Of a stretch of 56,647 nt of DNA, positions 1-8,903 are shown one piece after another. The DNA is taken from the NCBI GenBank assembly GCA_902775355.1, contig CACYLY010000053.1, forward strand, positions 1-56,647, read 5' to 3'. The position numbers and the translations under genes were made by a program. The stretch comes from Oscillospiraceae bacterium (GTDB lineage Bacteria; Bacillota; Clostridia; Oscillospirales; Oscillospiraceae). A model generated the notes under the pieces. The model did no database searches, was not told the DNA's origin, and saw only the letters and a list, made by a program, of their open reading frames with translations. Numbering within the stretch: the stretch's first letter is position 1; every line of letters starts with the position of its first letter.

Positions 1-1539
1 CTCCGCTGCGGCTTCTCCGAGGGCCTGTTCCGGGCGGAGAACCCGGAGAGCGGCCGGGAGGGCCTGCAGTTCCTGGCGGGGACCAACGCGTCCTGCAGCT
101 GCCGGACGGACTTCACGCCCCCGGCCATGCTGCTGCGCCTGCAGGCGGAGGAGCTGACGGTACTGTGCTGCGGCTGCGCCGCGGACAGCGAGATCAAGAC
201 CCTGCTGCGGCCCGGCGCCGCCCTCTCCGCCCTGGCGGAGGGCAGGGCCCAGTGGCAGCGCCTGTTGGGGGAGCGGCCCCGGTCCACGGGCGACGCCGCC
301 CTCGACCGGCTGCTCTGGCCCTGGGCCCTGTATCAAACCCTAGCCTGCCGCCTGATGGGCCGGGCCAGCCTCTACCAGCGGGGCGGGGCCTACGGTTTCC
401 GGGACCAGCTCCAGGACGCGGTGAACCTGCTGAATCTGGAGAGCGGCTACGCCCGGGAGCGGATCCTGGACGCCTGCCGCCATCAGTACCGGGAGGGGGA
501 CGTGCTGCACTGGTGGCATCCCCTGCCCGCCGGGGACCGGGGGCTGCGCAGCCGCTGCTCCGACGATCTGCTCTGGCTGCCCTGGGCCCTCTGCGCCTAT
601 GTCCGCGCCACGGGAGACCTGGGCATCTGCGGTCGGGAGGAGCCCTGGCGCAGTTCCCCGCCCCTTTCTCCCGGGGAGCGGGACCGTTACGAACAGCCCG
701 AGGTCGTCGGCGCCGCCACGGTGCTGGAGCACGCCCGGGCGGCTCTGGAGCGCTGCTTCGCTCGGGGCTTCGGTCCCCACGGCCTGCCCTTCATCGGCAG
801 CGGGGACTGGAACGACGCCATGGATGCGGCGGAGGGCGAGAGCGTCTGGCTGGGCTGGTTTCTGTCCCTGGTGTCCGGGGACTTCGCCGCACTTTTGGAG
901 AAGCTGGAGCAGCCCGACGCTCCCCGTTTCCGTGCCCTCTCCGAACAGGCGGGCCGGGCGGCGGATCGGGCCTGGAACGGCCGCTGGTACCGCCGGGGCT
1001 ACTGGAGCGACGGCGAGCCTCTCGGCGGGGATGAGCGCATCGACCTGCTGCCCCAGGCCTTTGCCGCCCTGAGCCCCTGGGCGGACCCGGACCGGGTCGA
1101 GATCGCCCTGGACGCCGCCCTGCGCCGCCTGGTGGACCGGGAGCGGGGCCTGGTGAAGCTCTTCGACCCGCCCTTCACGGAGGGCGAGCGCAGCCCCGGC
1201 AGCATCACAGGCTACGGCCGGGGCGTCCGGGAAAACGGCGGGCAGTATACCCACGGCGTCCTGTTCCTGGCCCTGGCCTGCCTCCGCCGGGGGCGGAAGG
1301 AGCAGGGGCTGCGGCTGCTCCGGATGCTGGTGCCGGAAAACCACGACCTGCGCCGCTGGGAGGCGGAGCCCTACGTGCTGGCGGCGGACGTGTCCGCGGC
1401 CCCGGGCCGGGAGGGCGAGGCCGGCTGGACCTGGTACACCGGCTCCGCCGGCTGGTTCTGGCGGATCGTGACGGAAGAGCTGGGAGAGAGCGGGGATGAA
1501 GGAATGAAGAAGCGAAGAAATGAAGAAGTGAAGGAATGA
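1..1539 (+). CDS. GH94 family glycoside phosphorylase, 3' part (5' end outside window)
   Basis: The frame is open from base 1, so the gene starts upstream of the window. The visible 512 residues carry the GH94 (cellobiose/chitobiose/1,2-beta-glucan phosphorylase) catalytic barrel: GFRDQLQD, DDLLWLPWALCAY, the GSGDWNDAMD motif (residues 267-276) that holds the general-acid Asp, and VRENGGQYTHG. The likely reaction is phosphorolysis of a beta-glucoside to a sugar 1-phosphate; the substrate cannot be read from this fragment. The protein ends about 20-25 residues after the WTWYTGSAGW block, whereas family members usually continue with a C-terminal beta domain, so the 3' end looks truncated. The last residues (MKKRRNEEVKE) are encoded by an 8-nt tandem array that also supplies the stop codon. 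Confidence 0.85.
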   Translation, partial: LRCGFSEGLFRAENPESGREGLQFLAGTNASCSCRTDFTPPAMLLRLQAEELTVLCCGCAADSEIKTLLRPGAALSALAEGRAQWQRLLGERPRSTGDAALDRLLWPWALYQTLACRLMGRASLYQRGGAYGFRDQLQDAVNLLNLESGYARERILDACRHQYREGDVLHWWHPLPAGDRGLRSRCSDDLLWLPWALCAYVRATGDLGICGREEPWRSSPPLSPGERDRYEQPEVVGAATVLEHARAALERCFARGFGPHGLPFIGSGDWNDAMDAAEGESVWLGWFLSLVSGDFAALLEKLEQPDAPRFRALSEQAGRAADRAWNGRWYRRGYWSDGEPLGGDERIDLLPQAFAALSPWADPDRVEIALDAALRRLVDRERGLVKLFDPPFTEGERSPGSITGYGRGVRENGGQYTHGVLFLALACLRRGRKEQGLRLLRMLVPENHDLRRWEAEPYVLAADVSAAPGREGEAGWTWYTGSAGWFWRIVTEELGESGDEGMKKRRNEEVKE

Positions 1540-1590
1540 AGAAATGAAGTAGTGAAGGAATGAAGAAATGAAGTAGTGAAGGAATGAAGA
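1494..1590. repeat. 8-nt tandem array (GAATGAAG-type) at the GH94 stop codon
   Basis: About eleven copies of an octamer with consensus GAATGAAG/AAATGAAG/TAGTGAAG run from inside the end of the GH94 frame to past its stop. Because 8 is not a multiple of 3 and each unit holds TGA, the array gives stops in all three forward frames. Related arrays occur near 10575-10616, 15988-16036 and 55277-55320. Confidence 0.9.
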
Positions 1591-1599
1591 GAGATTTGC

Positions 1600-2035
1600 G
1601 GGAGGGGCAAGCCCCTCCCCTACGGCGGAGGACAGACGTCGGCGCAGAACGTCGGCGCGGGTCGGACCTCGCACACGTAGGGAGCGATCCCCTGATCGCT
1701 CCGCAGACGGGCTGTCGAGGGCGCCAGCCCCTACAGAGAAGGATCCAGCGTCGGCGCGGATCGGCGGGCGACCCCGTAGCGCCGGGCATTGCCCGGCGTC
1801 CTGCTTCCCCCTTCGGGGGAAGTCCCCAGTGCGCACACTGGGGAATAGGGGGCGCAGACCCCTTCCGTCATCCGGCTTGCGTGAGACGCCGGATGACACC
1901 TCCCCCGGAGGGGGAGGCAAGAGCGCGGGACGGACGTCAGTCCGCGTAGGGAGCGATCCCCTGATCGCTCCGCAGTCAATGCGTCACCGCGTATTTGACG
2001 GGCGCGACCTGAAGCGCCCCTATGGCGCGGGACGG
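1600..2035. repeat. Mosaic of short palindromic intergenic repeats
   Basis: The 614-bp gap before the M16 operon holds no gene that I can support. It contains consecutive hairpin units: GGAGGGGC-AAGCCCCTCC (near 1602-1621), a unit GTAGGGAGCGATCCC/GATCGCTCCGCAG twice (about 1677-1706 and 1946-1975), GGGCTGTCGAGGGCGCCAGCCC (about 1709-1730), GCCGGGCATTGCCCGGC (about 1781-1798), a longer composite palindrome at 1803-1921 and GGGCGCGACC...GCGCCCC (near 1999-2022). Units are joined by near-constant linkers such as CCTACGGCGGAGGA. Confidence 0.85.
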
Positions 2036-2096
2036 ACCTTGCACGCGCAGCTTGCAAGCCCGGATCCGGGCCTTTTCCCGTACCCGGGCCTTTTCC

Positions 2097-2125
2097 TTGC
2101 CTTTTCCCGTCCGGCGTGCTATAAT
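2097..2125 (+). promoter_or_regulatory. Sigma-A promoter of the M16 peptidase operon
   Basis: TTGCCT at 2097-2102 and TATAAT at 2120-2125 are separated by 17 bp, about 28 bp before the chosen start codon. Confidence 0.8.
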
Positions 2126-2153
2126 AATCTAAATGAATATGCGGAGGTGCCTT

Positions 2154-3530
2154 ATGGAGCTGACAAGGACCGAAATCCTGCCCGGCGTGTGGCTGAACCA
2201 CCTGCACACGGAGAAGTTCAAGACCGCCTGCCTGAGCCTGAACCTGCTGACCCAGCTGAAGCGGGAGACCGCGCCCATGAACGCGCTGATCCCCTACGTC
2301 CTGCGCCGGGGCACCACCCGCTACCCGGATATGGAGGCCCTCACCGCCCGGATGGAGGAGCTCTACGGCTCCGCGGTGGAGCCGGTGGTGCGCCGCATCG
2401 GCGAGGTCCAGTGCCTGGGCTTTTACGCCAGCATCCCCGAGGGGGAATTCCTCCCCGGCGGGCAGAGCGTGCTGCGCCCCGCCACGGAGTTGCTGGGCCA
2501 GCTGCTGCTCTCCCCCGCCACCCGGGGCGGCCTGCTGCTGCCCGCCTATGTGGACAGCGAAAAGGAAAAGCTGCTGGATGTGATCCGCAGCCGGGTCAAC
2601 GACAAGCGCAGCTACGCGGTGTTTCGCTGCGTGCAGGAGATGTGCTGCTTTGAGGACTTCGCCGTGGGCCGCCTGGGCGGCGAGAGCGAGTGCGAGGCCA
2701 TCAACTACAAAAAGCTCACCCGGCAGTACCACAGCCTGCTGCAGCAGAGCCCTGTGGAGATCTTCTACTGCGGCCGGGCCTCTCTGCGGGAGCTGCGCGC
2801 CGACCTGCGGGACGCGCTGATCACCCTGCCCCGGGGCGAGATCGACTATGAGATCGGCACCGACCTGCGCCTGAACGCCATCGAGGACCGGCCCCGCTAT
2901 GTGGAGGAGGCCCTGGACGTGACCCAGGGGAAGCTGGTCATCGGCTGGCGTCTCGGGGACTGCATGGAGGACCCGGACCAGGCCGCTATCCTGACCTTCA
3001 ACACCGTCTTCGGCAGCGGCAGCAACTCCAAGCTCTTCCGCAACGTCCGGGAAAAGCTGCAGCTGTGCTACTACGCCGGCTCCCTGACGGACCTGCACAA
3101 GGGCCTGCTGCTGGTGTCCTCGGGCATCGAGTTCGACAAGCTGGACGCCGCCCGGGACGAGATCCTGGCCCAGCTGGAGGCCATCAAAAACGGAGAGATC
3201 AGCGAGGAGGAGCTGCGCGTCGCCAAGGCCGGGCTGGCCTCGGACCTGCGGGCCATGTGCGACAGCCAGGGCGAGCTGGAGGGCTTCACCCTCTCCCAAG
3301 CCCTGGACGGGCTGGATTACGGCCCCCTGGAGCTGGCCGCTCTGGTGGAGGACGTGAGCAAGGAGGACGTGCAGCGCGTCGCCCGGAGCACGGAGTGCGA
3401 CATGATCTACTTCCTGAAGGGCAGGGACCCGGAGGAAGAGGAGGACGAGGACGACCCGGAGGAAGACGGGGAGGCCATCGAAAAACAGATCGAAGCGATC
3501 CTGGAAGCAGAAGAAGAGAAGGACGAATAG
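2154..3530 (+). CDS. ymfF: M16 family peptidase-like protein, non-catalytic partner (YmfF-like)
   Basis: The ATG at 2154 is preferred over an in-frame ATG at 2133, because GCGGAGGTG at 2141-2149 is a good ribosome binding site only for the later one. The 458-residue product has the two-lobed M16 architecture (N-lobe with GTTRYPDMEAL and ELYGS, C-lobe with GSGSNSKLFRNVREK) but no HxxEH zinc motif. It is therefore probably the inactive half of a heterodimer with the next gene, as is typical for YmfF/YmfH pairs in Firmicutes. The C-terminus is a strongly acidic tail rich in Glu and Asp. The next gene starts 4 bp after the stop, so the two are surely co-transcribed and translated in balance. Confidence 0.85.
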   Translation: MELTRTEILPGVWLNHLHTEKFKTACLSLNLLTQLKRETAPMNALIPYVLRRGTTRYPDMEALTARMEELYGSAVEPVVRRIGEVQCLGFYASIPEGEFLPGGQSVLRPATELLGQLLLSPATRGGLLLPAYVDSEKEKLLDVIRSRVNDKRSYAVFRCVQEMCCFEDFAVGRLGGESECEAINYKKLTRQYHSLLQQSPVEIFYCGRASLRELRADLRDALITLPRGEIDYEIGTDLRLNAIEDRPRYVEEALDVTQGKLVIGWRLGDCMEDPDQAAILTFNTVFGSGSNSKLFRNVREKLQLCYYAGSLTDLHKGLLLVSSGIEFDKLDAARDEILAQLEAIKNGEISEEELRVAKAGLASDLRAMCDSQGELEGFTLSQALDGLDYGPLELAALVEDVSKEDVQRVARSTECDMIYFLKGRDPEEEEDEDDPEEDGEAIEKQIEAILEAEEEKDE

Positions 3531-3534
3531 ACCC

Positions 3535-4812
3535 ATGGAGAAGAAAGAATACCCCCAGCTGGGGGAGACCCTGTTCAGCGAGACCCTGCCCAACGGCCTG
3601 CGCCTGCGGGTGATCCCCAAGCCCGGCTTCCGCAGCCGCTACGCCGTGCTGGCGGTGAACTACGGCGGCGCCCACCGGCGCTTCCGCCTGGACGAGGAGC
3701 TGATCGACACCCCCGCCGGCGTGGCCCACTACCTGGAGCACAAGATGTTCGACCTGCCCGACGGGGACAAGGCCCTGGATCTGCTCTCCGCCAACGGGGC
3801 CGATCCCAACGCCTTCACCGCCGCCGGCGCCACCTGTTACTATTTCCAGTGCACCGAGCACTTTGAGGAAAATCTGAAGCTGCTGCTGCACTTTGTCACC
3901 ACCCCCTACTTCACGGAGGAGACGGTGCGCAAGGAGCAGGGCATCATCGCCCAGGAGATCCGGATGGGCGAGGACAGCCCGGAGAGCGCCGTGTACTACC
4001 GGCTGCTGGGCATGCTCTACGCCCGCCACCCCATTCGGGACAAGGTGGCCGGCACCCTGGACAGCATCCGGGACATCACGGCCGAGACTCTCTACGCCTG
4101 CCACAAGGCCTTTTACGCGCCGGGGAACCTCTGCCTCTGCGTGGAGGGGGACGTGGACCCGGAGGAAATCGCCCGCATCGCCCGCCAGACCCTGCCGGCC
4201 GAGCCCGGCCCCCTGCCGGAGGCGGACTTCGGCGAGCCGGAGGAGCCCCTGCCCCTGGAGCGGCTGCACCGGGAGAGCATGGACGTGTCCGCCCCGCTGT
4301 TCCTCATCGGCGCCAAGCTCTGTCCCCGGGCCAAGGGTCGGGAGGCCCTGCGGGAGCGGCTGATCGCTTCCCTGGCCCTGCGGCTGCTGGTGGGCTCCGC
4401 CTCGGACTTTTACAACGGGCTCTACGCCCGGGGCCTGCTGAGCCGGGACTTTGACGCGGAGCTGGACTTCTCCGCCGGGCTGGGCACCCTGCTGATCGGC
4501 GGGGAGAGCCAGGACCCGGAGGCGGTGCTGCGCGCCCTGGAGGAGGAGCTGGACCGGGTGAAGCGGGAGGGTCTGGACCCGGCGCGCTTCGAGCGGGCCA
4601 AGCGGGCCTCCCTGGGCGCCCGGCTCCGGGGTCTGGAGGATTTCGAGGGCCTGTGCATCGCCCTGGCGGAGGGCGTGTTTGAGGACTACTGCGCGCTGGA
4701 CGCCTCCGAGCTGCTGCAGAGCGTGACCCTGGCCGAGTGCCGGGACTATCTGTGCAGCCGGCTCACACCGGAGCATCTGGCCCTTTCCATCATTGAACCA
4801 AGGAGACGCTGA
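3535..4812 (+). CDS. ymfH: M16 family zinc metallopeptidase, catalytic subunit (YmfH-like)
   Basis: This 425-residue protein contains the inverted zinc motif HYLEH at residues 65-69 and a distal Glu in AQEIRMGED (about residue 141), the expected third ligand. The order of elements (LPNGLRLRVIPKPG, YGGAHRRF, VAHYLEHKMF, NAFTAAGATCYYF) matches the catalytic M16B/YmfH half. It is expected to pair with the preceding metal-less homologue and cleave peptides in the cytoplasm or near the membrane; the substrate is unknown, though such pairs are often linked to peptide or bacteriocin processing. Its stop is 1 bp from the lgt start, suggesting translational coupling. Confidence 0.88.
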   Translation: MEKKEYPQLGETLFSETLPNGLRLRVIPKPGFRSRYAVLAVNYGGAHRRFRLDEELIDTPAGVAHYLEHKMFDLPDGDKALDLLSANGADPNAFTAAGATCYYFQCTEHFEENLKLLLHFVTTPYFTEETVRKEQGIIAQEIRMGEDSPESAVYYRLLGMLYARHPIRDKVAGTLDSIRDITAETLYACHKAFYAPGNLCLCVEGDVDPEEIARIARQTLPAEPGPLPEADFGEPEEPLPLERLHRESMDVSAPLFLIGAKLCPRAKGREALRERLIASLALRLLVGSASDFYNGLYARGLLSRDFDAELDFSAGLGTLLIGGESQDPEAVLRALEEELDRVKREGLDPARFERAKRASLGARLRGLEDFEGLCIALAEGVFEDYCALDASELLQSVTLAECRDYLCSRLTPEHLALSIIEPRRR

Positions 4813-4813
4813 T

Positions 4814-5893
4814 ATGCTTTCTCTGCTGCAGCTGCCCGCTCTGGAGGAGGAGATCCTGGAGACCATCCAGCGGGACTCGGTCATCAGCTTTCCCGGCCTG
4901 GGGATCCTGGGGCTGAACCCGCCCTCCTACTTCACCGTGTTCGGGCATCGGATCTACTTTTACGGCGTGCTGATTGCCCTGGGCTTTCTGCTGGGGATCG
5001 CCTTCTGCGTCCGCAAGAGCCGGGACTTCGGTCTCACGCCCGACGATTTCTACGACATGGTGATCTGGCTGATCCCCGTGTCCATCCTCTGCGCCCGACT
5101 CTACTTCGTGCTCTTCCGGCTGAAGGACTTTATCGGCGGGCCGCTGATCCGCTACTTCGCCGTGTGGGAGGGGGGCCTGGCCATCTACGGCGGCATCATC
5201 GGCGGGGTGCTGACCATCCTGCTGGTCTGCCGGCGCAAGAAGATCCCGCCCCTGGCCATGCTGGACCTGGCGGTCTTCGGCGCCCTCATCGGCCAGATCA
5301 TCGGCCGGTGGGGCAATTTCATGAACCGGGAGGCCTTCGGCGCCCAGACGGAAATCTTCTGCCGCATGGGTCTCACCGACCCGGCGGGCCACACCATCTA
5401 CGTCCACCCCACCTTCCTCTACGAAAGCCTGTGGAACCTGCTGGTGCTGACCGGCCTGCTGGTCTGGACGAAAAAGGGCCGCCGGAAGTACGACGGCCAG
5501 CTCATCCTGCTGTATCTCTTCGGCTACGGTCTGGGCCGGGCCTGGATCGAGGGCCTCAGGACCGACAGTCTCTATATCGGCGCCACCGGCATCCGGGTGT
5601 CCCAGGCCCTGAGCCTGGCCCTGGTGCTGGTCTGCGGGGCCCTGCTGCTCTATGAGAGCCGGCGGGAGCACCCGGCGGAAAAGCTGTTTGTGAACCGGGT
5701 CGCTGCGGCGGAAAACGCGGCCGCCGCAGGCGTCGAAACCGAGCACGGGAGCTCTGCGGAGAGCGAAGACGAAAAAAGCGCCGGCCCCGCGGAGATCGCG
5801 GAGCCGGAGCAGGAAAACGCCGCGGAGGCCGGGGGTCCCGCGGAGATCGGCGAAGCCGGAGAAATCGGCGAAGCCGCGGACGGCGACGTATGA
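4814..5893 (+). CDS. lgt: Prolipoprotein diacylglyceryl transferase
   Basis: Lgt transfers diacylglycerol from phosphatidylglycerol to the lipobox cysteine of prelipoproteins at the membrane. The ATG at 4814 is chosen because AAGGAGA (4799-4805) lies 8 bp upstream; a TTG further upstream has no binding site. The 359-residue protein shows the multi-helix fold, the GGLAIYGGIIGG loop and the GRWGNFMNREAFG signature with the essential Arg and Asn. The last 75 residues or so form a hydrophilic Ala/Glu-rich tail not found in standard Lgt (about 260-300 residues). At least two likely substrates, small lipoproteins, are encoded at 29466 and 29901. Confidence 0.93.
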   Translation: MLSLLQLPALEEEILETIQRDSVISFPGLGILGLNPPSYFTVFGHRIYFYGVLIALGFLLGIAFCVRKSRDFGLTPDDFYDMVIWLIPVSILCARLYFVLFRLKDFIGGPLIRYFAVWEGGLAIYGGIIGGVLTILLVCRRKKIPPLAMLDLAVFGALIGQIIGRWGNFMNREAFGAQTEIFCRMGLTDPAGHTIYVHPTFLYESLWNLLVLTGLLVWTKKGRRKYDGQLILLYLFGYGLGRAWIEGLRTDSLYIGATGIRVSQALSLALVLVCGALLLYESRREHPAEKLFVNRVAAAENAAAAGVETEHGSSAESEDEKSAGPAEIAEPEQENAAEAGGPAEIGEAGEIGEAADGDV

Positions 5894-5916
5894 ATATCAC
5901 ATAAGGAGGAAACACC

Positions 5917-6345
5917 ATGGCAGATTATAAAGAACTTTTGGGCAATCTTCTGGGCAGGGCCAAGGACGTGATGGACAGCACCGGCGTTACCCAGGTCTAC
6001 CAGAAGGGCGCCGAGCGCACCCGGATCTACGGCCGCATGGCCCGCCTCACCCGGGAGAGCAGCAGCCAGGCCGAGGAGCTGCGCAAGGTCTTTCTGGAGA
6101 TCGGCAAGCTCTATTTCGAGCAGGAGCGGGCCAATCCCAAGGGCGTTTTCGCCCCCCTCTTCGCCCAGGCCGCCCAGCTGCAGGACGCCCTGCGGGCCAA
6201 GGAGACGGAGCTGGACGATCTGAAGGAGAGCCTGAAGGAGCAGACCGGGGAGCAGGACATCGAGGTGGAGATCACCCAGGAGGAGCCGGACTTCGACGCG
6301 GTGGTGGACGCCACCGCCAACGAGGGCAAGGGGACCGAGACCTGA
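5917..6345 (+). CDS. Predicted coiled-coil cytoplasmic protein, unknown function
   Basis: This is a 142-residue acidic helical protein with an AAGGAGGAA binding site. A central segment (AEELRKVFLEIGKLYFEQE) resembles the helical part of small zinc-ribbon proteins common in Clostridia, but no cysteines or ribbon are present here. The heptad spacing of Leu/Ile in residues 40-105 suggests a coiled coil. It lies 23 bp after lgt and 16 bp before the GT39-like gene, so it probably belongs to the same transcript. I do not assign a function. Confidence 0.75.
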   Translation: MADYKELLGNLLGRAKDVMDSTGVTQVYQKGAERTRIYGRMARLTRESSSQAEELRKVFLEIGKLYFEQERANPKGVFAPLFAQAAQLQDALRAKETELDDLKESLKEQTGEQDIEVEITQEEPDFDAVVDATANEGKGTET

Positions 6346-6361
6346 GGCCCGGGACAGCCGC

Positions 6362-7966
6362 ATGAAAGAAAAGCTGCAAAAGCACGGCGCCTTTCTGCTG
6401 GCGCTGCTGACGGTGCTGGCCGTCTGCCTGTTCTTCGCCCAGCGGAAAAACGGCATGTTCATCGACGAGATCTACACCTACGGCCTCTCGAACAGCCACT
6501 ACGCCCCCTTTCTCAAGGACGCGGCGGGCGGAGAGCTGGAGGGGGCGGTGCTCAGCCGGCAGGATCTGCTGGACTACGTGACCGTGGGCCCCGGCGAGAT
6601 CGGCGACTTCGGCTCGGTGTACTATAACCAGGTCAACGACGTGCACCCGCCTCTCTACTACTGGCTGTTCCACCTGGCCTCCTGCCTGAGCCCGGGGGTC
6701 TTCAGCAAGTGGACCGGCCTGATCCTGGACCTGGTCCTCTATCTGCTGACCCTTTTTGCCCTGTACCGGCTGGTGCTGCGCCTCTTCGGCAGCCCCTGGA
6801 ACGCCGCCGCGGCGGCGCTGCTCTACGGGCTCAGCGGCCTGGGCCTGTCCACCATGCTGATGATCCGCATGTATGTGCTGATGACCCTGCTCACGGTGCT
6901 GCTGGCCCTGTGGATCGCCCGGCTCATGGAGAAGGAGCGCTGGATCTGGTACCCGCTCATCGGCCTCACGGTGTTTTTGGGCCTGCTGACCCAGTATTAT
7001 TTCGTGTTCTACGCCTTCTTCGTCTGCGCGGCCTTCGTGTTCTGGGCGGCGGCGAAAAAGCGCTGGCGCTGCCTGGGCCTCTTCGCCCTCAGCGCCTTCG
7101 CCGGGGTGGGCCTGCTGCTGCTGGTCTTCCCCGCCTGCATTAACCATCTGACGGCGGACAAGCTGGTCTCCGGCGGCAACGCGGTGGAGCAGCTCTCGGC
7201 GGTCTCCCAGTATAAGACCAGGCTGCTGCTCTTTTTCCACGAGGCCAACCACGGCATGAAGGCCGCGGTGCTCTTCACCCTGGGGCTGCTGGCCCTGCTG
7301 CTGGTCTTCTGCAAAAAGCTCCGGGCCGCCGGAAAGGCGAAAAAGCTCCCCTGGGACAGTCTGGTGATCCTGGTCCCGGCCTTTGCGGCCTTCGCGGTGG
7401 CGGCCCTGATCTCCCCGGTGCCGGAGCAGCGCTACATTTACAATCTGGCCCCCCTCTTCGCGGCCTCCGTCAGCTTTCTGCTGGCGCTGCTGGAGCGGAG
7501 CCTGGAGGGTCTGCCCCGGGAAAAGCTCTGGAAAACCGGGCTCCTGCTGGCCGTGCCGGTCCTGTCCCTGCTGCTGGTCCGCGCCCAGCCGCCCAAGTAT
7601 CTCTATCCCATCGATCCCTGCTATGAGGACAGCTACGCCGAGTACGACGCGCTGGCTGCCGCCCACGCCGGGGATCCCTGCCTCTATCTGACGGAGTATT
7701 CCTATCCGCCCACCCAGGACCTGGGCGAGCTGCTGGCCTTTGAGGACGTCCTCTTCACCGGCGACCCGGACTCCCCCGCCGTGGACGACTATCTGGCGGC
7801 GCGCCAAAGCCCGGAGTGCGTGGTCTATATCGACGTGAGCGAGGACTGGTCCAGCGGTTTCGATCCGGAGGAAATGCTGCCGGCTCTGGCGGATACCACC
7901 GACTATACCCACTGGGAGCTGCTGTACGAAAACGGGCTCTCCGTGACCTATCTCTTGAGAAAGTGA
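6362..7966 (+). CDS. GT39-like polytopic membrane glycosyltransferase
   Basis: The 534-residue protein begins with a membrane helix and then has GMFIDEIYTYG, whose acidic pair matches the first-loop Asp/Glu of GT39/ArnT-like enzymes, and VNDVHPPLYYW, the usual HPPLYY element. About ten to twelve hydrophobic segments follow, and the C-terminal 100 residues are soluble and probably extracytoplasmic. It should use a polyprenyl-phosphate sugar as donor. The next two genes encode a GtrB-like enzyme that makes such a donor and a GtrA-like protein that would flip it, so the three form a coherent module for decorating a cell-surface polymer. Confidence 0.8.
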   Translation: MKEKLQKHGAFLLALLTVLAVCLFFAQRKNGMFIDEIYTYGLSNSHYAPFLKDAAGGELEGAVLSRQDLLDYVTVGPGEIGDFGSVYYNQVNDVHPPLYYWLFHLASCLSPGVFSKWTGLILDLVLYLLTLFALYRLVLRLFGSPWNAAAAALLYGLSGLGLSTMLMIRMYVLMTLLTVLLALWIARLMEKERWIWYPLIGLTVFLGLLTQYYFVFYAFFVCAAFVFWAAAKKRWRCLGLFALSAFAGVGLLLLVFPACINHLTADKLVSGGNAVEQLSAVSQYKTRLLLFFHEANHGMKAAVLFTLGLLALLLVFCKKLRAAGKAKKLPWDSLVILVPAFAAFAVAALISPVPEQRYIYNLAPLFAASVSFLLALLERSLEGLPREKLWKTGLLLAVPVLSLLLVRAQPPKYLYPIDPCYEDSYAEYDALAAAHAGDPCLYLTEYSYPPTQDLGELLAFEDVLFTGDPDSPAVDDYLAARQSPECVVYIDVSEDWSSGFDPEEMLPALADTTDYTHWELLYENGLSVTYLLRK

Positions 7967-7976
7967 GGGCTTTGCC

Positions 7977-8903
7977 ATGCTCTCTGTGATCCTGCCCTCG
8001 TACAACGAGGAAAAAATGATCCCCATCGCCGCCCGGACCGTTACGGAGATCCTGGACGAGGCGGGGATCGCGCACGAGCTGCTGTTTGTGGACGACGGCT
8101 CCCGGGACAAGACCTGGGAGGAGATCGAGAAGGCCGCCGAGACCAATCCCCACGTGGTGGGCGTCCACTTCAGCCGCAACTTCGGCAAGGAGGCCGCCAT
8201 GTTCGCCGGGCTGGAGCAGGCCCGGGGGGACTGCGCGGTGGTCATCGACTGCGACCTGCAGCACCCGCCGGAGAAGATCGTGGAGATGTACCGCCTCTGG
8301 CAGGAGGGCTATGAGGTGGTGGAGGGCATCAAGGTGGACCGGGGCAGCGAATCCGGCATGCACCGCTTCGCCGCCAAGAGCTTTTACGGCATCATCAGCC
8401 GGGCCACCGGCCTGGACATGGCCGACTCCTCGGACTTCAAGCTTCTGGACCGCAAGGTGGTGGACACCCTGAACGCCATGCCCGAGCGCAACGTCTTCTT
8501 CCGGGCCCTGAGCTTCTGGGTGGGCTTCAAGCGGACCACCGTGCGCTACCGGGTCCGGGAGCGGACCGCCGGGGAGAGCAAGTGGTCCACCCGCTCCCTC
8601 ATCAAGTACGCCATCAACAACATCGGCTCCTTCTCCTCCGCCCCCCTGCAGATCATCACCTCCCTGGGGGTGCTGATGCTGGTCATCGCCGTCATCTTCG
8701 GCGTGGTGGCCCTGGCGCAGAAGATCGCCGGCACCGCCATCGGCGGCTTCACCACGGTGATCCTGCTGCTGCTCTTCACCGGCAGCCTCATCATGATCTC
8801 CCTGGGCATCATCGGCTATTACATCGCCCGGATCTATGAGGAGCTGAAGGGCCGGCCCCGCTACATCATTTCCCGCACCTGCGGCCGGGAGGACGAGACA
8901 TGA
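7977..8903 (+). CDS. GT2 polyprenyl-phosphate glycosyltransferase (GtrB/DPM1-like)
   Basis: The N-terminal 230 residues form a GT2 domain (ILPSYNEE, FVDDGSRDKT, DCDLQHPPE as the DxD-type metal site) and are followed by two membrane helices (about residues 230-255 and 265-290), the standard GtrB plan. It is expected to transfer glucose or a similar sugar from a nucleotide sugar to undecaprenyl phosphate on the inner leaflet. The start 10 bp after the previous stop uses GAGGG as binding site. Its last codons overlap the next start by 4 bp. Confidence 0.9.
   Translation: MLSVILPSYNEEKMIPIAARTVTEILDEAGIAHELLFVDDGSRDKTWEEIEKAAETNPHVVGVHFSRNFGKEAAMFAGLEQARGDCAVVIDCDLQHPPEKIVEMYRLWQEGYEVVEGIKVDRGSESGMHRFAAKSFYGIISRATGLDMADSSDFKLLDRKVVDTLNAMPERNVFFRALSFWVGFKRTTVRYRVRERTAGESKWSTRSLIKYAINNIGSFSSAPLQIITSLGVLMLVIAVIFGVVALAQKIAGTAIGGFTTVILLLLFTGSLIMISLGIIGYYIARIYEELKGRPRYIISRTCGREDET

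Noticed and set aside
3421-3530. Frameshift at the acidic end of ymfF
   Set aside because: The acidic tail stays in frame up to a stop 4 bp before ymfH, so it looks natural.
4793-4813. Upstream TTG start for lgt
   Set aside because: It lies within ymfH and would place the ribosome binding site inside the coding region; the ATG at 4814 fits AAGGAGA.
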